NCBI GenBank assembly: GCA_947085285.1
Contig: CAMTVZ010000097.1
Coordinates: forward strand, 1-6,239
Length of the DNA: 6,239 bases
Reading direction: 5' to 3'
DNA from: JASEGV01 sp947085285
GTDB lineage: Bacteria; Bacteroidota; Ignavibacteria; UBA10030; BY39
Numbering within the stretch: position 1 is the first letter of the stretch; each line of letters begins with the position of its first letter. Made by a program: the position numbers and the translations under genes. Below the pieces are notes generated by a model. The model saw only the letters and a list, made by a program, of their open reading frames with translations, was not told the origin of the DNA and ran no database searches. Shown in pieces: positions 1 through 6,239 of the stretch.

Positions 1-2253
1 ACAGGCGATGCAGGCGAAGGCAACGGCAGACCCGATGCGGGTGAACCACGTTTCGATGCAACTGATATCGACGAGTCGGATATGATTGGCTTAACGAGTT
101 TTGAATATTTCGTTCCTGCCGGCAACATCTCGATGGCAAACGATGCTAACCTCTGGCAAAGAATGGCTCCCGGATTCTTTGAAGTCCCAACAAACTTTGT
201 GAATAATATGGCGATCCGGGGTGAGGATGGCGACTTTATTTACGGGTCGGGTTACTTCCCGTTACCTGCCGGAAAAACTGAAAGATTTTCGTTAGCCCTT
301 TTCTTCGGCGAAGCTCCTGCCCGACATCAATTGGATACGGCATCGCTTTATTCTAATTTGCGGACGATGAAGCAAATCTATTCCAACAACTACAATTTTG
401 CGAAGCCACCTGAGAAGCCAACTCTCACTGCTGTTGCAGGTGATGGGAAGGTTACTCTTTATTGGGACAGAACTGCAGAAGAAAAAACTTTTGATTCCGA
501 TTTAAAGGTAAATGATTTTGAAGGATATAAAATTTACCGCTCAACAGAACCAAACTTCAATGATATACGTGTAATTTCGGATGGGCAAGGTAATCCGTTG
601 TTCGATCGTCCGTTGGCACAATTCGATTTGAAGAATGGAATATCGGGATTCTTCCCAAACGATTTTGGTAAAGGAGTAAAGTATTATTTAGGAAGCGATG
701 CTGGTATTCAACATTCGTTTGTGGATAGCACAGTCCAAAACGGAAAACTTTACTACTATGCTGTAGTAGCTTACGACAGGGGAGATGTAGAGAAAAATTT
801 ACCCCCTTCTGAAAACACAAAATTCATTGCCCGCGATGCGACTGGAAAAATTACACTCGATATAAATACAGCCTTTGTAATTCCGCAAAAGCCATCGGTC
901 GGATATGTGCCGCCGCCTTCGGGGGTCAAACTTACAAAAACAAAGGGGCAATCGGAGGGAACGGTTTATTACAATGTAATCGATCCTACTAAAATAAAAG
1001 ATGGAAATAAATATGTTTTGAAATTTTTCGATTCATCGATGGACAGCGTTGACAATAATAACAACTGGAGAAATCATATAAAGAATACTGCCGGAAATAT
1101 TATTGCGTGGAGAGATGATGTAGGTGCCGATGGGGATTCAACTCAAATTGATCTTGATGGATCGCAAGGTAACGGAAAGCCAGATGTTGGTGAACCAAAT
1201 ATCGACCATCGCGATAACGAAGAAATGATACCAACAACTTCTTTTTATAAAATTGAAAATATCACAAATCCTTCAGCACCTAAATCTGTTATCAAGAAAA
1301 GTCCTTACATACACAAAACACCATATTTACCCGAAGTAAAGGACAGTGATATTTTTGATGGGATATCGCTCGTATTCGAAAATCAATGGAACCGTATTAT
1401 TAATACTTCGGCATCTGGGTGGAGCGACACATCGAAGCCGAATTTATTAACATTTCGGCCAAGAACAGAGCGCAGACAGGTAGGTGGTATTATATATGAG
1501 GATAGCGGCAAACGTCCGCCGTTTGATTACGAGATTAGGTTTTCAAATACATTCGACCAAATGTCGGCGCCTTTCGTTCTATTCGAAGGCACGCCTGCAC
1601 GGTTTAATATGCCAGCACGCAGAACTAATTTTAAAGTTTACAATATTACAGATAGAAATAATCCACGAGAGATAAAATACGGCTTTTACGAAAGGGCTAA
1701 CCCGAATGTAGTAAGAGACACACTCTCGAACAACGATGTTATTTGTTTTATCGATTCATTAGCAACAGAGGTTGTTTCGTGGATTATAGAATTCAGAGGA
1801 TCTGATTCAACATCGTATCGACCTTTAGCGGGCGACAAGCTTCAAATAATTACTACAAAACCACTCAACCGATACGATGAATTTGAGTTTAGTGTCGTTG
1901 GTGCAAAGCTCGATATTCAAAAAGCAAAATCTGAAATTAAAAAAGTTAAAGTCGTTCCCAATCCTTATGTGTCGGCAACAACACAGGAACTACCTTTACC
2001 AACTGGTGTTACAGGCAGGGGTGAACGTAAAATTACATTCACAAATGTTCCTGTAAATTCTAAAATCGACATTTATACGGCACGTGGTGAACACATCCGT
2101 ACACTTTATCACAGTGGAAACATGTTTGAAGGGGAAGTAAGGTGGGACTTGCGGACAAAAGAGAATTTAGATATTGCATACGGTGTTTACTTTTATGTAG
2201 TCGAAGCACCCGAAGTTGGTGTTCAATATGGTAAGATAGCTATTATAAAATAG
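1..2253 (+). CDS. Large secreted multidomain protein with FnIII-like module and C-terminal sorting-like domain (5' partial)
   Basis: The frame is open from the first base, so the ATG at 82 is probably internal and the gene starts upstream; 750 residues are visible. Fragment residues about 136-277 look like a fibronectin type III module: they open with PPEKPTLTAVAGDGKVTLYW, contain EGYKIYRS, and close with KLYYYAVVAYDRGD. An acidic motif GNG(R/K)PDxGEP occurs twice, at residues 7-16 and 390-399, each followed by Asp-rich sequence and a TSF triplet; it may bind calcium (inference). Residues about 649-750 form a C-terminal domain with VVPNPY, KITFTNVP, IDIYTARGEHIRTL, GVYFYVVEAP and a final GKIAIIK, resembling FlgD-Ig-like/T9SS sorting domains but lacking the PNPFNP form. 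No enzymatic motif is seen. A cell-surface or extracellular location is likely. The gene ends 8 bases before the PorV/PorQ-like gene, so the two are probably co-transcribed. Specific function is unknown. Confidence 0.85.
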   Translation, partial: TGDAGEGNGRPDAGEPRFDATDIDESDMIGLTSFEYFVPAGNISMANDANLWQRMAPGFFEVPTNFVNNMAIRGEDGDFIYGSGYFPLPAGKTERFSLALFFGEAPARHQLDTASLYSNLRTMKQIYSNNYNFAKPPEKPTLTAVAGDGKVTLYWDRTAEEKTFDSDLKVNDFEGYKIYRSTEPNFNDIRVISDGQGNPLFDRPLAQFDLKNGISGFFPNDFGKGVKYYLGSDAGIQHSFVDSTVQNGKLYYYAVVAYDRGDVEKNLPPSENTKFIARDATGKITLDINTAFVIPQKPSVGYVPPPSGVKLTKTKGQSEGTVYYNVIDPTKIKDGNKYVLKFFDSSMDSVDNNNNWRNHIKNTAGNIIAWRDDVGADGDSTQIDLDGSQGNGKPDVGEPNIDHRDNEEMIPTTSFYKIENITNPSAPKSVIKKSPYIHKTPYLPEVKDSDIFDGISLVFENQWNRIINTSASGWSDTSKPNLLTFRPRTERRQVGGIIYEDSGKRPPFDYEIRFSNTFDQMSAPFVLFEGTPARFNMPARRTNFKVYNITDRNNPREIKYGFYERANPNVVRDTLSNNDVICFIDSLATEVVSWIIEFRGSDSTSYRPLAGDKLQIITTKPLNRYDEFEFSVVGAKLDIQKAKSEIKKVKVVPNPYVSATTQELPLPTGVTGRGERKITFTNVPVNSKIDIYTARGEHIRTLYHSGNMFEGEVRWDLRTKENLDIAYGVYFYVVEAPEVGVQYGKIAIIK

Positions 2254-2257
2254 GTGA
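2252..2257 (+). promoter_or_regulatory. Ribosome binding site of the PorV/PorQ-family gene
   Basis: AGGTGA lies 4 bases before the ATG at 2262 and overlaps the TAG stop of the upstream gene. It matches the 3' part of the complement to the 16S rRNA tail (AAGGAGGTGA), which accounts for the short spacing. The overlap suggests translational coupling and supports the chosen start, which is also the one that gives a signal peptide. Confidence 0.6.
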
Positions 2258-2261
2258 CATT

Positions 2262-3272
2262 ATGAAAAAAATATATACAGTATTGATTTTACTTTTTACC
2301 ACATCAGGTTTGTTGTTTGCTCAATCAAAAGTGGGTACTACTGCAGCTCCATTTTTAGGAATCGGTGTTTCGCCAAGGTCGTCTGCTCTTGGTGGTACAT
2401 TTGTTGGCTTAGCTAACGATGCTTCGGCACTTTACTGGAATCCCGGTGGAATCTCGCGGTTGAATCGAACCGAGTTTATCGCGGCACATACCCCTTGGTT
2501 GGTCGAAACCGATTTCAACTGGGTAGGTTTGGTTGTGGCTATAGACGAGGAAAACGCCTTCGGTTTGAATATAACCCATCTCGATTATGGTGATGAAGAA
2601 ATAACAACGATTGAAAATCCGGAAGGTATTCAGCAGTTTTGGGATGCCTCCGATTTGGCTGTGGGTTTAACATACGCAAGAAATTTAACTGACAGATTTT
2701 CAATTGGTGGGACAATTAAGTATATTCAACAAAGAATATGGCATACTTCGGCAAGTGCCTTTGCTCTTGATGTTGGTATTTTGTTTAGAACTTATTTTAA
2801 CGATATGAAAATAGGTATGAGCATAACTAATTTTGGCTCTGAAATGCAGATGAGCGGAAAAGATTTATACCGCAAGATTGATTTAGCGCCAGGCGACGGC
2901 GGGAATAATCCTGCAGTTACAGCAGTTTTAAAAACAGACTCGTGGACTTTACCACTGCTTTTCCGTGTCGGTGTTTGTATGGATGTTCTGAAATTTACAA
3001 ACTCTACTTTTACTGCGGCAGTAGATGCTTTATACCCTAACGACAATTCCCAATCAGTAAATTTAGGAATTGAATATAATTGGAATAACAATGTTTTTCT
3101 TCGTACAGGTTATAAATCGTTATTCCGCGACGATGCCAATCAAGGTTTCTCGTATGGCATCGGTCTGAAATATAATTTGTACAGCGATTCAGATTTATTT
3201 ATTGACTTCAGCTCTGAGCAATTTGGTGTGTTTAAGGATGTTCAGCGTTTTTCTTTAGGTGTTACTTTTTAA
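2262..3272 (+). CDS. PorV/PorQ-family outer-membrane beta-barrel protein
   Basis: A 336-residue protein, about the usual length for the PorV/PorQ (UPF0164-type) family. Residues 1-20 form a signal peptide: MKK, a hydrophobic core, then LLFAQ, with cleavage likely near A20/Q21. The family signature follows at residues 42-61, ALGGTFVGLANDASALYWNP, with GG after it. The rest alternates polar and hydrophobic residues as in beta strands (for example FSIGGTIKYIQQRIW and SYGIGLKYNLYSDSDLFIDF) and ends in aromatic F, as outer-membrane barrels often do. In studied members PorV is an outer-membrane T9SS component that binds cargo C-terminal sorting domains and passes them to the attachment complex, while PorQ has a related role. 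Sequence alone does not say which subgroup this belongs to, and many genomes carry several paralogues. It sits between two genes whose products end in sorting-type domains, so it may serve as their partner (inference). Confidence 0.88.
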   Translation: MKKIYTVLILLFTTSGLLFAQSKVGTTAAPFLGIGVSPRSSALGGTFVGLANDASALYWNPGGISRLNRTEFIAAHTPWLVETDFNWVGLVVAIDEENAFGLNITHLDYGDEEITTIENPEGIQQFWDASDLAVGLTYARNLTDRFSIGGTIKYIQQRIWHTSASAFALDVGILFRTYFNDMKIGMSITNFGSEMQMSGKDLYRKIDLAPGDGGNNPAVTAVLKTDSWTLPLLFRVGVCMDVLKFTNSTFTAAVDALYPNDNSQSVNLGIEYNWNNNVFLRTGYKSLFRDDANQGFSYGIGLKYNLYSDSDLFIDFSSEQFGVFKDVQRFSLGVTF

Positions 3273-3296
3273 TTAAACAATCACTAATAACAAAAC

Positions 3297-3303
3297 AAGG
3301 AGA
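3297..3303 (+). promoter_or_regulatory. Strong Shine-Dalgarno site
   Basis: AAGGAGA lies 6 bases before the ATG at 3310, in the 37-base gap after the PorV/PorQ-like gene. It fixes the start of the downstream gene. Such a strong site is unusual for Bacteroidia and Flavobacteria and is one reason to favour an Ignavibacteria-like host. No hairpin terminator or convincing promoter is seen in the gap, so read-through from upstream is likely. Confidence 0.8.
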
Positions 3304-3309
3304 TTTCAA

Positions 3310-5085
3310 ATGAAAAAGTTATTTTTACTAATTCTTATGTTACTTTTTGTGGTGTCGTTTATCTATTCACAAACCACTTTCAATGTAACATTCCAACTAA
3401 ATACTTCAACTCGGCTGGATACAATTGTTCCAACTTCTATGGTACAAATTAGGGGTAACACTGCGCCATTAACTTGGGGCGATGATTCTCCGTTGATGAC
3501 AAATATCGGCGGCGATTACTGGACTGTTACTCATGCTTTTCCCGAAGGAACAAACTTAGAAGTACAATATTATGCTACTAGCTGGGAAGATATGCCAAAT
3601 ACAGCTCTAACAGTAACAAAAGATACCGTACTTCCACTCAGATATTTTAAACGTGGATTCAATAATCCACCTTACACACCTACCGATAGTGTTGATGTGT
3701 GGTTCAGAGTTAATGTTGCCGGTGTAATTGGTTTTGATCCTGCAACTCATCAGGTAGGTATTCGTGGAAGCTTTATGCCATTGGATTGGGGCTCAACTTA
3801 TTTCCTAAGCCGAGAAGGAACAAGTATGTTTTATTCGGGTGTTGCAAGATTTCATCCCGACAGTGCGAGGAATATATACTATAAATTTTATATCGACGGA
3901 CCTGGAGGTGCTGGTTGGGAACCAGGAGGCGATAACATGTTTGCAATGAAAAACGATACTACAATTGTATGGAAATGGTTCGGCGGATTACGCCCCACCG
4001 ACAAACCGATAACTGAAAAAAACATAACCTTCCAAGCCGATATTGCAGCCCTTATCAACAGTGGCGGTTTTAATACTGCAACTGATTCTTTAAAAGTTCT
4101 AATTTTTGCAGGCGGTGCTATCACCGGCGGTAACCAAAAGATGGTTGAAGATTTTTTGATAGCTGGTTTGTTCACTACTACGCTTACTATTAAAACTGCT
4201 CTCGATTCAGAAATTAAGTACAAATTCAAAGCATATCCTGATGAAAGATTTGAAAACGGCGGCGGTTATGAAACTGGCCCAGATAGAATATACGTTTGGA
4301 CAGGACAAGATTCAATTTTACCGATTGCTTATCCAAATATTATCCCAAAAGCTGCCGGACTGCCACATGATGTAATGATCAAGTTTGTGGTAGATATGAG
4401 AAATCCTGTAGATTTCCGGACTAATCAACCAATAACTAATTTAAGAGATGTTTGGATAAAAGGGGGCGCAGCGCCTCTTGGTAATTGGCAAGGGAACTGG
4501 ACATACGACGATACTGCCGCAGGTACGTTAATTAAATTGTTCGATAATGGAACGAATGGCGACGAAGTTGCGGACGATAAGTTTTACTCTCGCGATATTC
4601 TTTGGGCGGCTGGAACTCCAGGCGGCGCCTTTGAATTTAAGTTTGCTGCAGGTTATCCCGGTGTCGAACTTGGTGGTGCCTATTATTTAGATAACGAAGC
4701 TGGTTTTGCTAATAATCACTCGTGGTCGTTCCCAACTCCTCCTCCAACTTCAGCTCGTTTGCGCGTGGTTTTTGGAGTGATGGGTCCAGTTTCAGTTCGT
4801 GATATTGACGGAACAATTCCAGAAAATTATTCTCTCTCGCAGAACTATCCAAATCCATTCAACCCAACTACTCAAATTGATTTCAGCATTCCTGTTTCAG
4901 GTTTAGTTACGCTGAAAGTTTACAATATTTTGGGTCAGGAAGTTGCAACATTGATGAACGGCGAAATGAAAGCCGGCAATTATCGTGTCGAGTTTAGCAC
5001 CGACAATCTTTCGAGTGGAACATATTTCTACAAACTAACTGCCGGTTCGTTTACGTCAGTCAAAAAAATGCTCCTACTTCGCTAA
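3310..5085 (+). CDS. Secreted four-repeat beta-sandwich protein with T9SS type A sorting domain
   Basis: A complete 591-residue protein. Residues 1-21 are a signal peptide (MKK, a long Leu/Val/Phe core, then IYSQ). Four diverged modules of roughly 95-120 residues follow, at about 22-115, 127-223, 238-341 and 354-476. Each opens with a strand such as FNVTFQL, VWFRVNV, ITFQADI or MIKFVVDM, and has a central element like VQIRGNTAPLTWG, VGIRGSFMPLDWG or VWIKGGAAPLGNW. The later part of each module carries strands such as YYKFYIDG, KYKFKAYP or FEFKFAAGYP. This recalls Ig-like or starch-binding (CBM20/48-like) folds, but no ligand can be assigned. Module 4 contains LFDNGTNGDEVADDKFYS, a loop common in bacterial surface Ig-like modules. 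Residues 503-591 are a canonical T9SS type A sorting domain: IPENYSLSQNYPNPFNPTTQ, VYNILGQEVATL, SGTYFYKL and the terminal TAGSFTSVKKMLLLR. Export through T9SS with cell-surface attachment or release is therefore likely. No catalytic motif is seen. Confidence 0.9.
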   Translation: MKKLFLLILMLLFVVSFIYSQTTFNVTFQLNTSTRLDTIVPTSMVQIRGNTAPLTWGDDSPLMTNIGGDYWTVTHAFPEGTNLEVQYYATSWEDMPNTALTVTKDTVLPLRYFKRGFNNPPYTPTDSVDVWFRVNVAGVIGFDPATHQVGIRGSFMPLDWGSTYFLSREGTSMFYSGVARFHPDSARNIYYKFYIDGPGGAGWEPGGDNMFAMKNDTTIVWKWFGGLRPTDKPITEKNITFQADIAALINSGGFNTATDSLKVLIFAGGAITGGNQKMVEDFLIAGLFTTTLTIKTALDSEIKYKFKAYPDERFENGGGYETGPDRIYVWTGQDSILPIAYPNIIPKAAGLPHDVMIKFVVDMRNPVDFRTNQPITNLRDVWIKGGAAPLGNWQGNWTYDDTAAGTLIKLFDNGTNGDEVADDKFYSRDILWAAGTPGGAFEFKFAAGYPGVELGGAYYLDNEAGFANNHSWSFPTPPPTSARLRVVFGVMGPVSVRDIDGTIPENYSLSQNYPNPFNPTTQIDFSIPVSGLVTLKVYNILGQEVATLMNGEMKAGNYRVEFSTDNLSSGTYFYKLTAGSFTSVKKMLLLR

Positions 5086-5119
5086 CTTGCTCTCCGAAAC
5101 GCTTAGTGTAGGCGAGAAT

Positions 5120-5379
5120 GTAGGTCGGATTTGGAATCCGACCTACAAGCAGGTAAGTCGGATTTGGAATCCGACCTACAAGCAGGTAAGTCGGATTTGG
5201 AATCCGACCTACAAGCAGGTAATTTGGATTTGGAATCCGACCTACAAGCAGGTAAGTTGGATTTGCAATCCGACCTACAAGCAAGTAAGTCGGATTTAAA
5301 ATCCGACCTACAAGCAGTGTTAGTCGGATTTGTAATCCGTACAACAAGCAGTGTAAGTCGGATTTGTAATCCGACCTAC
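5120..5379. repeat. Tandem array of eight palindromic hairpin units (REP/BIME-like)
   Basis: Eight 27-base units start at 5120, 5153, 5186, 5219, 5252, 5285, 5319 and 5353. The period is 33 bases for the first five steps and 34 for the last two. Unit 1 is a perfect inverted repeat: arm GTAGGTCGGATT, loop TGG, arm AATCCGACCTAC. Units 2, 3, 6 and 8 carry GTAAGTCGGATT on the left, leaving one unpaired position. Units 4 and 5 have one or two further changes, and unit 7 has a rearranged right arm (AATCCGTACAAC). Loops read TGG in units 1-4, then TGC, TAA, TGT, TGT. Linkers are constant: AAGCAG four times, AAGCAA once, AAGCAGT twice. Units 2 and 3 with linkers are identical, which suggests recent tandem duplication. 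The array lies between convergent gene ends, starting 34 bases after the upstream stop codon; nothing recognisable is seen in those 34 bases. Constant linkers exclude CRISPR. REP-like elements can act in mRNA 3'-end stability or termination; a role here is inferred. Confidence 0.93.
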
Positions 5380-5389
5380 AAGTACTAAC

Positions 5390-5425
5390 AAAAAGAGCCG
5401 ACTTCCCGTGATGAGAAATCGGCTC
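5390..5425 (-). terminator. Rho-independent terminator for the minus-strand gene
   Basis: GAGCCGA (5395-5401) pairs perfectly with TCGGCTC (5419-5425). After one mismatch the stem continues with TTC (5403-5405) against GAA (5415-5417), leaving a 9-base loop. Read on the minus strand, the stem is followed at once by TTTTTGTT (complement of 5387-5394), the expected U-tract. On the plus strand no T-run follows, so it is probably one-directional. It lies about 50 bases beyond the stop codon of the minus-strand gene. Confidence 0.75.
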
Positions 5426-5433
5426 GTACAAGT

Positions 5434-5468
5434 AATGTCCGACTCACTTTGGAAGTGAGTCGGACATT
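5434..5468. repeat. Perfect 16-bp palindrome with TGG loop
   Basis: The arm AATGTCCGACTCACTT (5434-5449) is matched exactly by AAGTGAGTCGGACATT (5453-5468) around the 3-base loop TGG. In RNA the stem could extend by a U-G and a G-C pair (5433/5469 and 5432/5470). It starts 8 bases past the stop codon of the minus-strand gene. No T-tract follows on either strand, so it is not a classic intrinsic terminator. The loop and central TTTGGAA match those of array units 1-4, and the arms share the CCGAC/GTCGG core, so it may belong to the same family of dispersed hairpins. Confidence 0.85.
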
Positions 5469-5476
5469 GCATAAAA

Positions 5477-6239
5477 TTACCTCACCAGCAACATCTTCTT
5501 TACAGAAGTAAACGAGCCAGCAGTTAGTGGTTCGGTAGAACTCACCACAAGTCTGTAAAAATAAACACCGCTTGCTACATTGTTACCCGTGTTGTTGTCG
5601 CTGTTCCAAACAACTTCATAATATCCCGCATCCTGGACTTCATCGATAAGCTTCTTTACTTCTTGACCGAAAATATTGTAAATCTTTATCTCTACTTTGT
5701 TTGCCTGCGGAAGCTGGTATTTTATAACTGTGCTTGGATTGAACGGGTTAGGATAGTTTTGTTCAATCCTATATTCTTGTGGGATACTATTTATTTTTTT
5801 ATCAGCTTTCGGGAAATTCGGTATTTCACGCATATGAACCTGGAACTGACCCTCTTTATTAAATCCGTAAATATCTTGTTGGTTATGTTGCATTAACTGA
5901 AGCTGCAGTTGAGCCAACTGTGTACGCTCATCATTGGGGAACTGATTCTGCATCTGACCGAAAGTTTCCTCTGCACCCTCTATATGGTCGATGTCATATC
6001 CTTCTAACATCATCTTTGATATGTATGCTGAGATTTTAAGATCGGAATCCAACGGCTGATTAAGTCTGTCTATGGCGGATTGATATTTCTCTACCGCAGT
6101 ATAGTAATCGTCGGATGACGCATACTCACGAGCTGCGTAAATTGAAGCGCTACGGACAACTTCAGGATTAGAATGACTTGACAGAGATTCAAGATAAACT
6201 CTAAGCTGATCGCTTGCGTTTGCGGTACCAATTCGTATC
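5477..6239 (-). CDS. TPR-like helical protein with T9SS type A sorting domain (5' partial)
   Basis: The minus frame stays open from the TAA at 5477-5479 to the right edge, giving 253 visible residues; the start lies outside. A TTG at 6050-6052 could be called as a start, but the coding sequence continues upstream in the same style, so it is probably internal. Residues about 7-118 are helical and TPR-like, with paired helices such as VVRSASIYAAREYA, DYYTAVEKYQSAIDRLN and IEGAEETFGQMQNQFP. A linker at about 120-150 leads to a canonical T9SS type A sorting domain at 152-253: IPQEYRIEQNYPNPFNPSTV, IYNIFGQEVKKLIDE, ASGVYFYRLVVSS and the terminal TAGSFTSVKKMLLVR. The protein is therefore probably exported across the outer membrane by T9SS. 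In related bacteria such a helical segment can sit between an extracellular domain (for example a beta-helix) and the sorting tag; here the upstream domain is not visible. Transcription probably ends at the terminator at 5390-5425. Confidence 0.88.
   Translation of the reverse strand, partial: IRIGTANASDQLRVYLESLSSHSNPEVVRSASIYAAREYASSDDYYTAVEKYQSAIDRLNQPLDSDLKISAYISKMMLEGYDIDHIEGAEETFGQMQNQFPNDERTQLAQLQLQLMQHNQQDIYGFNKEGQFQVHMREIPNFPKADKKINSIPQEYRIEQNYPNPFNPSTVIKYQLPQANKVEIKIYNIFGQEVKKLIDEVQDAGYYEVVWNSDNNTGNNVASGVYFYRLVVSSTEPLTAGSFTSVKKMLLVR

Noticed and set aside
82..84. ATG as the true start of the first gene
   Set aside because: The frame is open to base 1, and the upstream residues hold the same GNGxPDxGEP motif found later in the protein. 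No signal peptide follows the ATG.
557..820. Minus-strand open frame inside the large secreted protein gene
   Set aside because: It lies wholly within a well-supported coding region on the other strand and shows no recognisable domain. The same holds for 1484-1675 (+), 2792-3091 (-), 3888-4229 (-) and 5663-5896 (+).
5120..5146. First array hairpin as an intrinsic terminator of the plus-strand gene
   Set aside because: The stem is strong, but the following bases are AAGCAGGTAAG with no T-run. It could still slow decay or assist rho-dependent ending, which cannot be read from sequence.
5120..5379. CRISPR array
   Set aside because: The spacing is regular, but the 6-7 base linkers are nearly identical, far too short for spacers, and the repeat itself is a full palindrome. 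No cas gene is nearby.
5060..5431. Minus-strand 123-codon open frame and two plus-strand frames (5087-5299, 5131-5388) as repeat proteins
   Set aside because: They are translations of the palindromic repeat, made open by its 33-base period. They overlap each other, the end of the real gene or the terminator, and have no convincing ribosome binding site.
6050..6052. TTG as the true start of the minus-strand gene
   Set aside because: Reading continues without a stop to the window edge with TPR-like helices, and the residues after TTG are not a signal peptide, which T9SS cargo needs.

Overview
The window looks like chromosomal DNA from an Ignavibacteria-like member of the Bacteroidota/Chlorobi (FCB) group. 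Two genes end in the QNYPNPFNP-type sorting domain of the type IX secretion system (T9SS), and a third encodes a PorV/PorQ-family outer-membrane protein. Clear Shine-Dalgarno sequences (AAGGAGA before one gene, AGGTGA before another) fit Ignavibacteria or a related lineage better than Flavobacteria or Bacteroidia, which mostly lack them. The lineage is inferred from protein style; no marker gene is present.

Left and centre (1-5085, + strand): three genes lie head to tail and are probably co-transcribed. The first is the 3' part of a large secreted, multidomain protein with a fibronectin-III-like module, two copies of an acidic GNG(R/K)PDxGEP motif and a divergent C-terminal sorting-like domain. 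It is followed after 8 bases by a PorV/PorQ-family beta-barrel gene. After a 37-base gap comes a secreted protein of four beta-sandwich-like repeats with a canonical T9SS type A sorting domain. PorV-type proteins are known T9SS shuttles that receive cargo by its C-terminal domain, so the set may be cargo, outer-membrane partner and cargo. The pairing is inferred.

Intergenic region (5086-5476): this 391-base gap between convergent genes is the most unusual part. It holds eight tandem copies of a 27-base palindrome (period 33-34 bases), then a rho-independent terminator facing the minus strand, then a separate perfect 16-bp palindrome with the same TGG loop as the array. It resembles REP/BIME-like intergenic DNA, not CRISPR and not coding sequence.

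Right (5477-6239, - strand): this is the 3' part of another secreted protein, with TPR-like helices followed by a canonical T9SS sorting domain. Its start lies beyond the right edge. Its tail closely matches that of the convergent neighbour in protein sequence (15 of the last 17 residues).

No tRNA, rRNA, transposase, CRISPR array or clear novel enzymatic system is visible. The region is a cell-surface/secretion locus with a notable hairpin array.
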